Shown in pieces: positions 40,939 to 48,973 of a DNA stretch of 64,000 bases; position 1 is the first letter of the stretch; each line of letters opens with the position of its first letter. This stretch comes from Streptomyces platensis (GTDB taxonomy: Bacteria > Actinomycetota > Actinomycetes > Streptomycetales > Streptomycetaceae). The notes beneath the pieces are model-generated. The model was not told the DNA's origin. It did no database searches and saw only the letters and a program-made list of their open reading frames with translations. The position numbers were made by a program, and so were the translations under genes. The stretch is taken from assembly GCF_008704855.1 (NCBI RefSeq), contig NZ_CP023691.1:4278001-4342000 (forward strand). The letters are read 5' to 3'.

Positions 40939-42675
40939 ATGCCGCCCTCCCCCTCGACACGGCCCCACGGGTCCGAACCGCCCATACGGGACCGCGGTGA
41001 CGCCTGCCCGGGAGCGCTGCGGCTGCACTCCGCCGCCGACGGACATCTCGCCCGAGTGCGACTGCCCGCCGGAGACTTGACGGCACGTCAGGCCGAGGCG
41101 CTGGCCGGCGCCGCGGACCGGCTCGGGGACGGCCATCTCTCCCTCACCTCCCGCGGCAACGCGGAACTCCGCGGCCTCCCGGACGACTGCGGCAGCCGGC
41201 TCGCCGCCCTGCTGCGCGACGCCGGCCTGCTGCCCTCCGAACGCCACGAACGCCTCCGCAACATCCTCGCCTCCCCTCTGGCCGGACTGGACCGGCACAC
41301 CCCTCCTGACGTGCGGTTGTGGGCCCGTGAGCTGGACAGACTGCTCTGCACGAGCGAGTCCGCGACCGCGCTGTCCGGCCGTTTCCTCTTCGTCCTGGAC
41401 GACGGCCGCGGCGATGTGGCGGCGCTCGGCGGCGATGTGAGCTTGGTCGCAGAACCGACCGGGACCGGGGCACCGGCTGACCACGGTGACCGGTCCGGGC
41501 CCGGACACCCGGCCCGCCCCGGAGGCAGTGCCCTGCTGCGGGTCGGCGACGACCCGGCGGCCCTGCGCATCGCCGGCCCGGACGCCCCACGCGCCGCCCT
41601 CACCGCCGCCGAGGCATTCCTTTCTACCGCTGAGGCGAGCGGCACCGGCGCCTGGCGGGTCCGTGAACTCCCGGCCGGCCATGCCCTGACGGCCCGGGGC
41701 GTCGCGGAGCGGCTGCGGGGGGCGGGGGTTGGGTTTGAGTTTGTGGCCGGGGCGACGGATGTGGTCGTGGCGGCGGACGTGGCTGATGCTGCGCAGGTGG
41801 CTGGGGCCGAGGCGCGCGCGTCTGACGAACCGGTCGCACCTGGCTCCCCGCCGTACTCCGCCTCCGCGTTGGCCACCTCCGCGTTGGCCGCCGCCTCCGC
41901 GCCGTACGCGACCACCACGCCGTACCCCACCCCCGTCCCGTACGCCGACTCCTCCGCCCCCGGCATCATCGAGGGGCGCGACGGCGTCCGGGCGCTCTCT
42001 GTCCTCGCGCCGCTGGGGCGGCTGTCCGTCGCTCAGTGGCGGCTGCTGGCCGCCGTTGCCGAGGCGGACGGGGACGGCGTTCTCCGGCTCACTCCCTGGC
42101 GCGGCATCGTTGTCCCGGGGTTGTCCGCCGAGGTGGCGGCCGCCCGTCTGCGTGAACTGGCCGGCGCCGGGCTGATCACCGACCCGGACTCCCCCTGGCA
42201 CCGCATCGGGGCCTGCACCGGCCGTCCCGGCTGCGCCAAGTCCCGTACCGACGTACGGGCCGACGCGACGGCCGCGGTCACGGCGGGCACCTCCGTCCCC
42301 GTATCCATGTCCGTATCCGGCACCGACACCGACACCGGCCCCGGATTCGGCGCCGGCACCGATCCCGTCCGCCTCCCCGGCGAACCGAGGCCGGGACCGA
42401 AACCGGGGCCGAATCCGGGACCGGAACCTGAACCAGGACCAGGACCAGGACCAGGACCACGACCGGCGTCGGGACCGGGACCGGGACCGGACAACCCGAC
42501 CCCCCGTCACCACCTCCCCGTCTACTGGTCCGGATGTGAGCGTCGCTGTGGGCACCCGCACGGTGCCTGGGTCGATGTGCTGGCGACGGCGGACGGCTAC
42601 CGGGTGTCGGTCGTCCGGCCGAAGAACCCACCCGCCCCGGCGGCACCCCCCACGGCCCCCGGCCCCACCTCATGA
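40939..42675 (+). CDS. cobG: Precorrin-3B synthase CobG, with unusual low-complexity insertions
   Basis: 578 residues from ATG 40939 (ATG 40927 or GTG 40921 also possible; none has a clear ribosome-binding site). A sulfite-reductase-like protein: two ferredoxin-like half-domains (GHLARVRLPAGDLTARQAEALA, SLTSRGNAELRGLP and the second copy LSVAQWRLLAAVAEADGDGVLRLTPWRGIVVPG) and the [4Fe-4S]/siroheme cysteines C-x5-C (CTGRPGC) and C-x3-C (CERRC). It catalyses O2-dependent hydroxylation and lactone formation on precorrin-3A. The cysteine pairs, normally near each other, are separated by a Pro/Gly-rich repeat of roughly 60 residues (42385-42500), and a second Ala/Ser/Pro linker lies at ~41800-41960. 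Confidence 0.88.
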   Translation: MPPSPSTRPHGSEPPIRDRGDACPGALRLHSAADGHLARVRLPAGDLTARQAEALAGAADRLGDGHLSLTSRGNAELRGLPDDCGSRLAALLRDAGLLPSERHERLRNILASPLAGLDRHTPPDVRLWARELDRLLCTSESATALSGRFLFVLDDGRGDVAALGGDVSLVAEPTGTGAPADHGDRSGPGHPARPGGSALLRVGDDPAALRIAGPDAPRAALTAAEAFLSTAEASGTGAWRVRELPAGHALTARGVAERLRGAGVGFEFVAGATDVVVAADVADAAQVAGAEARASDEPVAPGSPPYSASALATSALAAASAPYATTTPYPTPVPYADSSAPGIIEGRDGVRALSVLAPLGRLSVAQWRLLAAVAEADGDGVLRLTPWRGIVVPGLSAEVAAARLRELAGAGLITDPDSPWHRIGACTGRPGCAKSRTDVRADATAAVTAGTSVPVSMSVSGTDTDTGPGFGAGTDPVRLPGEPRPGPKPGPNPGPEPEPGPGPGPGPRPASGPGPGPDNPTPRHHLPVYWSGCERRCGHPHGAWVDVLATADGYRVSVVRPKNPPAPAAPPTAPGPTS

Positions 42676-42828
42676 GCCACCCGGCCTCGCATTCCCCGGC
42701 CCCACCGCCAGAACTGCCCGCCGCACAGCGCCAGGCCCCACCGCCATGCCCCCCATGAACCACCCACGACCCACAGCGCCATGCCCCACCTCCAGAACTG
42801 TCCCGTACCCGACAACCCCGAGGCCACA

Positions 42829-43461
42829 GTGACCGCGTTCGACTACGAGAAGGACGGTGCGGCGATCTATCGCCAGTCCTTCGCCACCATCCGCGCCGAG
42901 GCGGACCTCGGCAGCCTGCCCGCCGACGTCAGCCGGGTCGCGGTCCGGATGATCCACGCCTGCGGCATGGTCGACCTGGTACGCGATCTGGCCTTCACCC
43001 CCGAGGTGGTGGCCCGCGCCCGCGAGGCGCTGCGCGCCGGTGCGCCGATCCTCTGCGACGCCAACATGGTGGCCAGCGGCGTCACCCGTAAGCGGCTGCC
43101 GGCCGACAACGAGGTGCTGTGCACCCTCGCCGACCCGTCGGTGCCGGACCTCGCCGCCCGGATGGGGACGACCCGCAGCGCCGCCGCCCTGGAGCTGTGG
43201 CGGGACCGGATGGAAGGCGCGGTCGTCGCGTTCGGCAACGCCCCCACCGCCCTCTTCCGGTTCCTCGAAATGATCGAGGAGGGCGCGCCCCGCCCCGCCG
43301 CCGTCATCGGCATACCCGTCGGCTTCATCGGCGCCGCGGAGTCCAAGGACGCGCTGATCGCCCACCCGTCGGAGCTGGACCACATCGTCGTGCGCGGTCG
43401 CCGGGGCGGCAGCGCCATGGCCGCCGCCGCGATCAACGCCCTGGCAAGCGAGGAAGAGTGA
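42829..43461 (+). CDS. cobH: Precorrin-8X methylmutase CobH
   Basis: 210 residues. GTG 42829 is chosen: GAGG lies seven bases upstream and VTAFDYEKDGAAIYRQSF is the family start; an ATG at 42781 adds a poorly matching Pro-rich extension. Key segments are FATIRAEADL, RMIHACGMVDLV (catalytic histidine), ILCDANMVASGVTRKRLP, AVVAFGNAPTALFRFLEM and PVGFIGAAESKDALI. It moves the C11 methyl group to C12 to give hydrogenobyrinic acid. The stop overlaps the next gene. Confidence 0.95.
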   Translation: MTAFDYEKDGAAIYRQSFATIRAEADLGSLPADVSRVAVRMIHACGMVDLVRDLAFTPEVVARAREALRAGAPILCDANMVASGVTRKRLPADNEVLCTLADPSVPDLAARMGTTRSAAALELWRDRMEGAVVAFGNAPTALFRFLEMIEEGAPRPAAVIGIPVGFIGAAESKDALIAHPSELDHIVVRGRRGGSAMAAAAINALASEEE

Positions 43462-45113
43462 GCGTGAGCGAGCAGCAGCTGACCGGTCGCCTCTACGGTG
43501 TGGGCCTCGGCCCCGGCGACCCGTCCCTCATGACGGTCCGGGCGGTCGAGGTCATCGCCGAGGCCGACGTCATCGCCTACCACAGCGCCCGGCACGGACG
43601 CTCCATCGCGCGCTCCATCGCCGCCAAGCACCTCCGGGACGGCCACATCGAGGAAGCGCTGATCTACCCGGTCACCACGGAGTCGACGGATCACCCCGGC
43701 GGCTACCGGGGCGCGCTGGACGAGTTCTACGAGTCCGCGGCCGCCCGCCTCGCCGTGCACCTCGACGCGGGCCGCACGGTCGCCGTCATCTCCGAGGGTG
43801 ACCCGCTCTTCTACGGCTCCTATCAGCACATGCACAAGCGGCTGGCCCACCGCTATCCGACCGAGGTCATCCCCGGCGTCACCTCCATCAGCGCCGCCGC
43901 GGCCCGCCTCGGCAAGCCGCTCGCCGAGGCCGACGAGGTCCTGACGATCCTCCCCGGCACGCTCCCGGAGGAGGAACTGACCGCCCGCCTGACCTCGACC
44001 GACACGGCCGTCGTCATGAAGCTGGGCCGCACCTTCCCCACCGTCCGCCGCGCCATGGAACGCGCCGGCCGGCTCCCGGAGGCCCACTACGTCGAGCGCG
44101 CGACGATGTCCGGCGAACGCACGGAGCGGCTGGCGGACATCGACGCGGAGACGGTCCCGTACTTCTCCGTCAGCGTCGTACCGAGCCGCATCGCGGACCT
44201 GCCACCGGCGGGCACGGCCACGGCGGAGGCTGAGGCCACGGCGGAGGCGGAGACCTCGGCTACGACTCCGGCCACGGCCACAGCCTCGGCTACGACCGCC
44301 GCCACGGCCACCGCCACGGCCGGCGAACCATCCGGCCCCGCCGAAGTGGACTCCTCCCCCCACCCCGGCGAGGTCGTGGTCGTCGGTACCGGTCCGGCCG
44401 GTCCGCTCTGGCTGACGCCCGAGTCACGCGGCGCCCTGGCCGCCGCCGAGGACCTCGTCGGCTACACCACCTACCTGGACCGCGTCCCGCTGCGCCCCGG
44501 CCAGCGCCGCCACGCCTCCGACAACAAGGTCGAGTCCGAACGCGCCGAACTCGCCCTCGACCTGGCCCGGCGCGGCCGCCGGGTGGCCGTGGTCTCCGGC
44601 GGCGACCCGGGCGTCTTCGCGATGGCCACCGCCGTCCTGGAGGTCGCCTGCCAGGACCCGTACCGCGCCATCCCCGTACGGGTTCTCCCGGGCGTCACCG
44701 CCGCCAACGCGGCCGCCGCCCGCGTCGGCGCCCCACTCGGCCACGACTACGCGGTCATCTCCCTCTCCGACCGCCTCAAGCCCTGGGAGGTCATCGCCGA
44801 ACGCCTGCATGCCGCGGCCGGCGCCGACCTGGTCCTCGCCCTCTACAACCCCGGCTCCCGCAGCCGCACCTGGCAGGTCGGCAAGACCCGCGAACTCCTC
44901 CTGGAACACCGCGCCCCGGACACCCCCGTCATCCTCGCCCGCGACATCGGCGGCACCGAGGAGTCGGTCCGCACCGTCCGCCTCGCCGACCTGGACCCCA
45001 CCCAGGTCGACATGCGCACCCTGCTGATCATCGGCTCGTCCCAGACCCAGGCGGTACGGCGCGACAACGGCACCGAGGTCGTGTGGACGCCGCGGCGGTA
45101 CCCGGAGGGGTGA
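43458..45113 (+). CDS. cobIJ: Fused precorrin-2 C20- and precorrin-3B C17-methyltransferase (CobI-CobJ)
   Basis: 551 residues from GTG 43458, overlapping the cobH stop (GTGA); GTG 43464 is an alternative. Domain 1 (CobI): GVGLGPGDPSLMTVRAVEVI, ISEGDPLFYGSYQHMHKRL and VIPGVTSISAAAARLGKPLA. A ~45-residue Ala/Thr/Glu linker (44205-44345) joins domain 2 (CobJ): VVVGTGPAGPLWLTPESRGA, VSGGDPGVFAMATAVLEVA, VLPGVTAANAAAARVGAPLGHDYAVISLSD. Both domains transfer methyl groups from SAM to the corrin ring. CobI-CobJ fusion is normal in Streptomyces; the linker is unusually repetitive. End of the cobGHIJ operon. Confidence 0.96.
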   Translation: MSVSEQQLTGRLYGVGLGPGDPSLMTVRAVEVIAEADVIAYHSARHGRSIARSIAAKHLRDGHIEEALIYPVTTESTDHPGGYRGALDEFYESAAARLAVHLDAGRTVAVISEGDPLFYGSYQHMHKRLAHRYPTEVIPGVTSISAAAARLGKPLAEADEVLTILPGTLPEEELTARLTSTDTAVVMKLGRTFPTVRRAMERAGRLPEAHYVERATMSGERTERLADIDAETVPYFSVSVVPSRIADLPPAGTATAEAEATAEAETSATTPATATASATTAATATATAGEPSGPAEVDSSPHPGEVVVVGTGPAGPLWLTPESRGALAAAEDLVGYTTYLDRVPLRPGQRRHASDNKVESERAELALDLARRGRRVAVVSGGDPGVFAMATAVLEVACQDPYRAIPVRVLPGVTAANAAAARVGAPLGHDYAVISLSDRLKPWEVIAERLHAAAGADLVLALYNPGSRSRTWQVGKTRELLLEHRAPDTPVILARDIGGTEESVRTVRLADLDPTQVDMRTLLIIGSSQTQAVRRDNGTEVVWTPRRYPEG

Positions 45114-45158
45114 GCCGACCCGCCAGGTAAGGGGCTCCGGCCCACGCCGTGACAGGTG

Positions 45159-45182
45159 CCCATGCCCCGGCCGGGGCATGGG
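45159..45182 (+). terminator. Perfect 24-bp palindrome terminator after cobIJ
   Basis: CCCATGCCCCGG at 45159-45170 followed immediately by its complement at 45171-45182. It lies 46 bp after the cobIJ stop and ends that operon. Confidence 0.7.
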
Positions 45183-45310
45183 TCCGGCCGGGGCCGTGGG
45201 CCCGTACCGGGGGCCGCACGGGAGCCCGTACGGGGCGCGGGCCCGACGCCGGATCCACCCCTGGCAACCCCTCCCGCCAGGGGCGCGTCTCTCGCGGCAT
45301 GCACGCGAAT

Positions 45311-45511
45311 ATGGCCCGCGTACAGCAACTACTGCTCTTCTTCCTGTGGCTGGCCGAGAACATCGCCACCTACCTCGGCGCCTGGCGCTACCCGCACCAA
45401 CTCCACGGGTGGCAACCGGTCGCCCTGGAAAAGTTCGGCTCCTGGGCGCTCCTGATCAGCGTCACGTTCGTGATCGTGGCAGCAACCCGTGGGCAGCGCA
45501 GCTCCGGATGA
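45311..45511 (+). pseudogene. C-terminal fragment of DUF817 membrane protein
   Basis: 66 residues in frame: LLLFFLWLAENIATYLGAWRYPHQLHGWQPV, then KFGSWALLISVTFVIVAATR. This is the C-terminal part of DUF817 integral-membrane proteins, which are several times longer. The upstream sequence up to the palindrome at 45159 contains no rest of the gene, so it is a remnant. It may mark an insertion or deletion edge of the accessory patch in the cob cluster. Confidence 0.7.
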
Positions 45512-45539
45512 TCCCGGATGGATGCGCCGGAGGGTGCGG

Positions 45540-45920
45540 TCAGGCGTTGAGATCCAGGACGCGGACCGTCTCTCCGTGCCATCGCTTCGGGGAGGTAGTG
45601 GCGACGATCGCTCCGTCGGGACGGTCGGGCGTGGGCTGGGCTGCGTGGTGGCTGTGGGCTGCGGCCCAGGTCTCCTGACCCGCTAAGGCCAAAGCTGCGG
45701 GCAGATCCAGGTCCAAGACGGTGACGCCGGGTAGGGCAGCGAGGTGCTCGGCCGTGCCAGGTCGTGCGCGGTCGGCTTCGACGAGTGCGCACGTCGGTGC
45801 GTAGAGGCACCAGCCGGGTTCGGCATGGGCACGGTGAATGAGGCGGGAGGCAAGGACGTTGCCCTGACCGGCGGCGATCATCGCGGTGTCGTCCAGGACG
45901 ATGTGCAGGGCGTCGCTCAT
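45540..45920 (-). CDS. PIN-domain toxin (VapC-like)
   Basis: 126 residues. ATG 45920 overlaps the antitoxin stop by 4 bp. Acidic PIN residues: Asp10/Asp11 in IVLDDTAMIAAG, Glu49 in ALVEADRA and Asp102 in RPDGAIVATT (compare DAxIAATA). The middle VTVLDLDLPAALALAG also fits. PIN toxins are Mg-dependent RNases, often cutting tRNA. A second protein partner (antitoxin) is encoded just upstream. Located between cobIJ and cobK. Confidence 0.85.
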   Translation of the reverse strand: MSDALHIVLDDTAMIAAGQGNVLASRLIHRAHAEPGWCLYAPTCALVEADRARPGTAEHLAALPGVTVLDLDLPAALALAGQETWAAAHSHHAAQPTPDRPDGAIVATTSPKRWHGETVRVLDLNA

Positions 45921-46174
45921 CGGCCGGTCACCTGGGCCAGGCGCCGGTCGAGTTCGCTGTCCAGGTCCTGCTGCTGGGCCGCAGTGGGGGCATATCCGTT
46001 CCAACTCTTCAGCGCCGCCAGCGCCTTCGCCGCGCGCTCTGCGCGCTCAGCCGGGGTCAGCAGGGTCTCGGCCAGGCGCGCCAGATAGGCACGCAGCGAG
46101 AGGCCCTCGGCGGCCGCGATCGCGGCGAGCCGGTCCTTGGCCTCCTCGGGGATGCGGACATTGGCATCGGACAT
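45917..46174 (-). CDS. Ribbon-helix-helix antitoxin
   Basis: 85 residues from ATG 46174; the ATG at 46180 would put GGAG too close, whereas here it is seven bases away. N-terminal strand and helix ANVRIPEEAKDRLAAIAAAEGLSLRAYLARLAETLL is an RHH DNA-binding fold. The C-terminal helix AERAERAAKALAALKSW with an acidic end should wrap the PIN toxin. Likely represses its own promoter through the palindrome 22 bp upstream. Confidence 0.85.
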   Translation of the reverse strand: MSDANVRIPEEAKDRLAAIAAAEGLSLRAYLARLAETLLTPAERAERAAKALAALKSWNGYAPTAAQQQDLDSELDRRLAQVTGR

Positions 46175-46195
46175 CCTCATGCTCCTTTGTCCCAG

Positions 46196-46229
46196 CGCTA
46201 GGGTACGGGTACGTACCCGTACCCTAGCG
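46196..46229. promoter_or_regulatory. 34-bp perfect palindrome, toxin-antitoxin operator
   Basis: 46196-46212 is the exact reverse complement of 46213-46229. The core is made of GGGTAC twice and then GTACCC twice, giving four half-sites. It sits just upstream of the antitoxin gene, where an RHH dimer pair would bind. It also forms the end of the frameshifted XRE fragment. Confidence 0.8.
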
Positions 46230-46264
46230 GCCGGCTCAGCCGAGCCGCCCGTCCTTCACGCCAC

Positions 46265-46464
46265 CTATGAAGTGTCCAGCGCCTCCATGACCGTTTCGAG
46301 AAGCGTTCGCCGGTTTCCGGGCGGTGGACGTAGGTGCGGTCGTAGTGGGTGTCCTTGGCCCATTGGGCCAGTGATCTGCCGGCGGCCTCCCGTAGCCGGC
46401 GGAGTTCACAGGCGAGGACCCAGCGGGCCGAGCCCTCTTCCTCGCCGGAATTGTTTTCGACCAT
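46265..46464 (-). pseudogene. XRE-type helix-turn-helix protein fragment, frameshifted
   Basis: MVENNSGEEEGSARWVLACELRRLREAAGRSLAQWA, then KDTHYDRTYVHR and ETGERFSKR, is the N-terminal HTH of a Streptomyces XRE-regulator family. A 1-nt deletion near 46291 moves the continuation (VMEALDT) to the next frame, which stops at 46265. The large C-terminal domain is absent. Remnant, adjacent to the toxin-antitoxin operator. Confidence 0.6.
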
Positions 46465-46589
46465 TCGCCGCCCCCCTGTGGCCCGTGTCGACGACAACGC
46501 CAACTCCCTTTTGAGAGCGGCCCGGAGTGACAACTCCAGGACTGGGAAAGGGCCTTGACAGACCAGTCAGGACTCGAACGGAGAAGAGA

Positions 46590-46817
46590 ATGGGAATGGC
46601 GGAGCGGTCTGCGGCGGCCGGGAGGATCAGGGATGCCGAGCAGGCGCGGGACGGGCTGCGGGCGGCGCTGAAGGGGGCCGGCAGCACCTTGCCGTCCCTG
46701 GCCCTGGACGGGGTGTCGCTGGTGGGGGACTTCCCGCGGCCGCTGGTGGACCTCGGGCGGTGTCCGCCGCAGCTCGCGCGACGGCTCGCGCAGGCGGTGG
46801 GGAAGTGCGCCCCATGA
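46590..46817 (+). CDS. Conserved hypothetical small protein
   Basis: 75 residues from ATG 46590 (GGAGAAGA upstream). Helix AAAGRIRDAEQARDGLRAALKGAG followed by TLPSLALDGVSLVGDFPRPLVDLGRCPPQLARRLAQAV. I do not recognise a family. It overlaps the next small gene by 4 bp (ATGA), so the two are coupled. Confidence 0.65.
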   Translation: MGMAERSAAAGRIRDAEQARDGLRAALKGAGSTLPSLALDGVSLVGDFPRPLVDLGRCPPQLARRLAQAVGKCAP

Positions 46818-46954
46818 GCGAGGACACGGGCGACCCCTCGGCCGCCCACGACCCCGGCACCGAGGACGGGCAAGAGGAATCCGTAAAGCGGCGGGAAGAA
46901 TTAGTCGAGAGGGTGCGGGAAGCCAATCGGCTCAGTGTGAACCGGCCGCGCTGA
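46814..46954 (+). CDS. Very small hypothetical protein
   Basis: 46 residues: a disordered acidic start (MSEDTGDPSAAHDPGTEDGQ) and a charged amphipathic helix (EESVKRREELVERVREANRL). It is coupled to the preceding gene by an ATGA overlap and its end overlaps the convergent cobK end by 54 bp. Function unknown; the coupling is the main reason to believe it. Confidence 0.55.
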   Translation: MSEDTGDPSAAHDPGTEDGQEESVKRREELVERVREANRLSVNRPR

Positions 46955-47722
46955 AAGCGGAGCGGTAACGGCGTGGATCCACTTCACGGCCTCGTCCGGA
47001 TTCGCTGCCATCGGCACCCCGTCGGGCACCGGTGGGCGCCCTACGACCACCACCGGGATCCCGGCCTCCCGGGCCGCCGTCAGCTTGGCGGCGGTGGCGG
47101 CGGCGCCGCTGTCCTTCGTCACGAGGACGTCGATGCGGTGGGCCCGGAGGAGTGCGCGCTCGCCTTCCACCGTGAAGGGGCCACGGTCGAGCAGCACCTC
47201 CATACGGGGCGGGTGCGGGGGTTCGGGGGCGTCGACGGAGCGGACCAGGAACCAGGGGTCGGTGAGGTGGGCGAAGTGGGCGAGGCCCATGCGGCCGGTG
47301 GTGAGGAAGATGCGGCTGCCGAGGCCCGGGAGCGCGGCGGCGGCCTCGTCCAGGGAGGTGACCTGGTGCCAGTCGTCGCCGGGTACCGGCACCCAGCCGG
47401 GCCGGCGGAGGGCCAGCAGGGGAACATGGGCAGTGGCGGCGGCCCGGGCCGCGCTGAAACTGATCGTGCCGGCGAAAGGATGGGTGGCGTCGATGAGCGC
47501 GTCCACCGCGTGCTCGCGCAGCCAGCGGGTGAGGCCCTCGGGGCCGCCGAACCCGCCGATGCGCACCTCCCCGTCGGGCAGCCGTGGTGCGGCGACCCGG
47601 CCGGCGAGCGAGGTCGTCACGCGCAGGGCGGGCTCCGGCGCCAGGGTGGCGGCCAGGCGGCGGGCCTCCGTGGTACCGCCGAGGATCAGTACGTGGCGTG
47701 GCGGGCGAGCTGCGTCGGGCAT
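46901..47722 (-). CDS. cobK: Precorrin-6A reductase CobK/CbiJ
   Basis: 273 residues. HVLILGGTTEARRLAATLA (nucleotide-binding start), DALIDATHPFAGTISFSAARAA, RIFLTTGRMGLAHFA, DRGPFTVEGERALL and DVLVTKDSGAAATAAKL are all CobK/CbiJ motifs. It reduces precorrin-6A to precorrin-6B with NADPH. Divergent from cbiD with only 17 bp between starts, so both promoters must overlap coding sequence. Its C-terminus overlaps the small plus-strand gene. Confidence 0.95.
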   Translation of the reverse strand: MPDAARPPRHVLILGGTTEARRLAATLAPEPALRVTTSLAGRVAAPRLPDGEVRIGGFGGPEGLTRWLREHAVDALIDATHPFAGTISFSAARAAATAHVPLLALRRPGWVPVPGDDWHQVTSLDEAAAALPGLGSRIFLTTGRMGLAHFAHLTDPWFLVRSVDAPEPPHPPRMEVLLDRGPFTVEGERALLRAHRIDVLVTKDSGAAATAAKLTAAREAGIPVVVVGRPPVPDGVPMAANPDEAVKWIHAVTAPLSARPVHTEPIGFPHPLD

Positions 47723-47739
47723 GGGATGTGGGTTCCTCC

Positions 47740-48945
47740 GTGGCTGAGGCGCAACCGCAGGGTACGGGGCCGCAGGGTCCGGGCAAGGCCGCGGGCGGGC
47801 GTAGTGCGCAGCTCGCGCACACCGGGCTGCGGCCCGGCTGGACGACCGGTGCCTGTGCGACGGCGGCGAGCACGGCCGCGTACACGGCGCTGCTGACCGG
47901 CGAGTTCCCCGATCCGGTGACGATCACGCTGCCGAAGGGGCAGACGCCGTCCTTCGCCCTGGCGGTGGAGGAGCTGGCGCCGGGGCGGACCACGGCCATG
48001 GCGGGGGTCGTCAAGGACGCGGGCGACGATCCGGACGTCACCCACGGGGCGCTCGTCCGGGCCACCGTGCGGGCACTGCCCGCGGGCTCGGGAGTCGTCT
48101 TCAAGGCCGGGCCCGGGGTCGGGACGGTGACGCGGCCCGGGCTGCCGCTGGACGTGGGGGAACCGGCGATCAATCCCGTGCCGCGGCAGCTGATGCGGGA
48201 GCATCTCGCGGAGGTCGCCGCGCGCCACGGCGGCACGGGGGCGACCGCCGATGTCGAGGTGGAGATCTCGGTCGATCACGGGGAGGAGATCGCCCGGAGC
48301 ACCTGGAATCCGCGGCTGGGCATCCTGGGCGGGCTGTCGATCCTGGGGACCACCGGGATCGTGGTCCCGTACTCCTGCTCGGCGTGGATCGACTCCATCC
48401 GGCGGGGGGTGGACGTGGCGCGCGCGGCGGGCCGGCGGCATGTGGCCGGGTGTACGGGGTCGACGTCGGAGAAGGTGGCCGTCGCGCTGCACCATCTGCC
48501 GGAGGACGCGCTGCTGGACATGGGCGACTTCGCGGGGGCGGTGCTGAAGTACATCCGGCGTCATCCCGTGGAGCGGCTCACCATCTGCGGCGGGTTCGCC
48601 AAGCTGTCCAAGCTGGCGGCCGGGCATCTGGATCTGCACTCGGCGCGGTCCCAGGTGGACAAGGGTTTCCTGGCGGAGCTCGCGCGGCGGGGCGGCGCGG
48701 ACGAGGCGCTGGCGGGGGCGGTCGCGGAGGCCAACACGGGCCTGGCGGCACTCCAGTTGTGCACGGCGGCGGGGGTTCCCCTGGGGGATCTGGTGGCGGC
48801 GACGGCGCGGGACGAGTCGCTGGCCGTGCTGCGAGGCGCGCCGGTCGCGGTCGATGTCATCTGCATCGACCGGGCCGGGATGGTGGTGGGGCGGGCGGAA
48901 CCGCGGGGTCCGGGGGAGGGCCGGCAGGGAAGCCCGCAGCGGTGA
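47740..48945 (+). CDS. cbiD: Precorrin-5B/cobalt-precorrin C1-methyltransferase CbiD
   Basis: 401 residues from GTG 47740 (GTG 47728 possible). LRPGWTTGACATAASTAAYTALLTG, TMAGVVKDAGDDPDVTHGA, INPVPRQLM, GTTGIVVPYSCSAWIDSI and VERLTICGGFAKLSKLAAGHLDLHS match CbiD throughout. It methylates C1 with SAM and removes the C20 fragment. In the classical aerobic pathway CobF does this, but Streptomyces generally uses CbiD with CobG/CobN. Monocistronic. Confidence 0.95.
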   Translation: MAEAQPQGTGPQGPGKAAGGRSAQLAHTGLRPGWTTGACATAASTAAYTALLTGEFPDPVTITLPKGQTPSFALAVEELAPGRTTAMAGVVKDAGDDPDVTHGALVRATVRALPAGSGVVFKAGPGVGTVTRPGLPLDVGEPAINPVPRQLMREHLAEVAARHGGTGATADVEVEISVDHGEEIARSTWNPRLGILGGLSILGTTGIVVPYSCSAWIDSIRRGVDVARAAGRRHVAGCTGSTSEKVAVALHHLPEDALLDMGDFAGAVLKYIRRHPVERLTICGGFAKLSKLAAGHLDLHSARSQVDKGFLAELARRGGADEALAGAVAEANTGLAALQLCTAAGVPLGDLVAATARDESLAVLRGAPVAVDVICIDRAGMVVGRAEPRGPGEGRQGSPQR

Positions 48946-48973
48946 CGGGCTTCCCCCCTGTCGGCGTGAGCCG

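Noticed and set aside
36861..41000. Very long plus-strand open frame opposite cobN
   Set aside because: It is the antisense shadow of cobN in GC-rich DNA; the translation is low-complexity Gly/Arg/Val with no family resemblance, while the minus strand encodes clear CobN.
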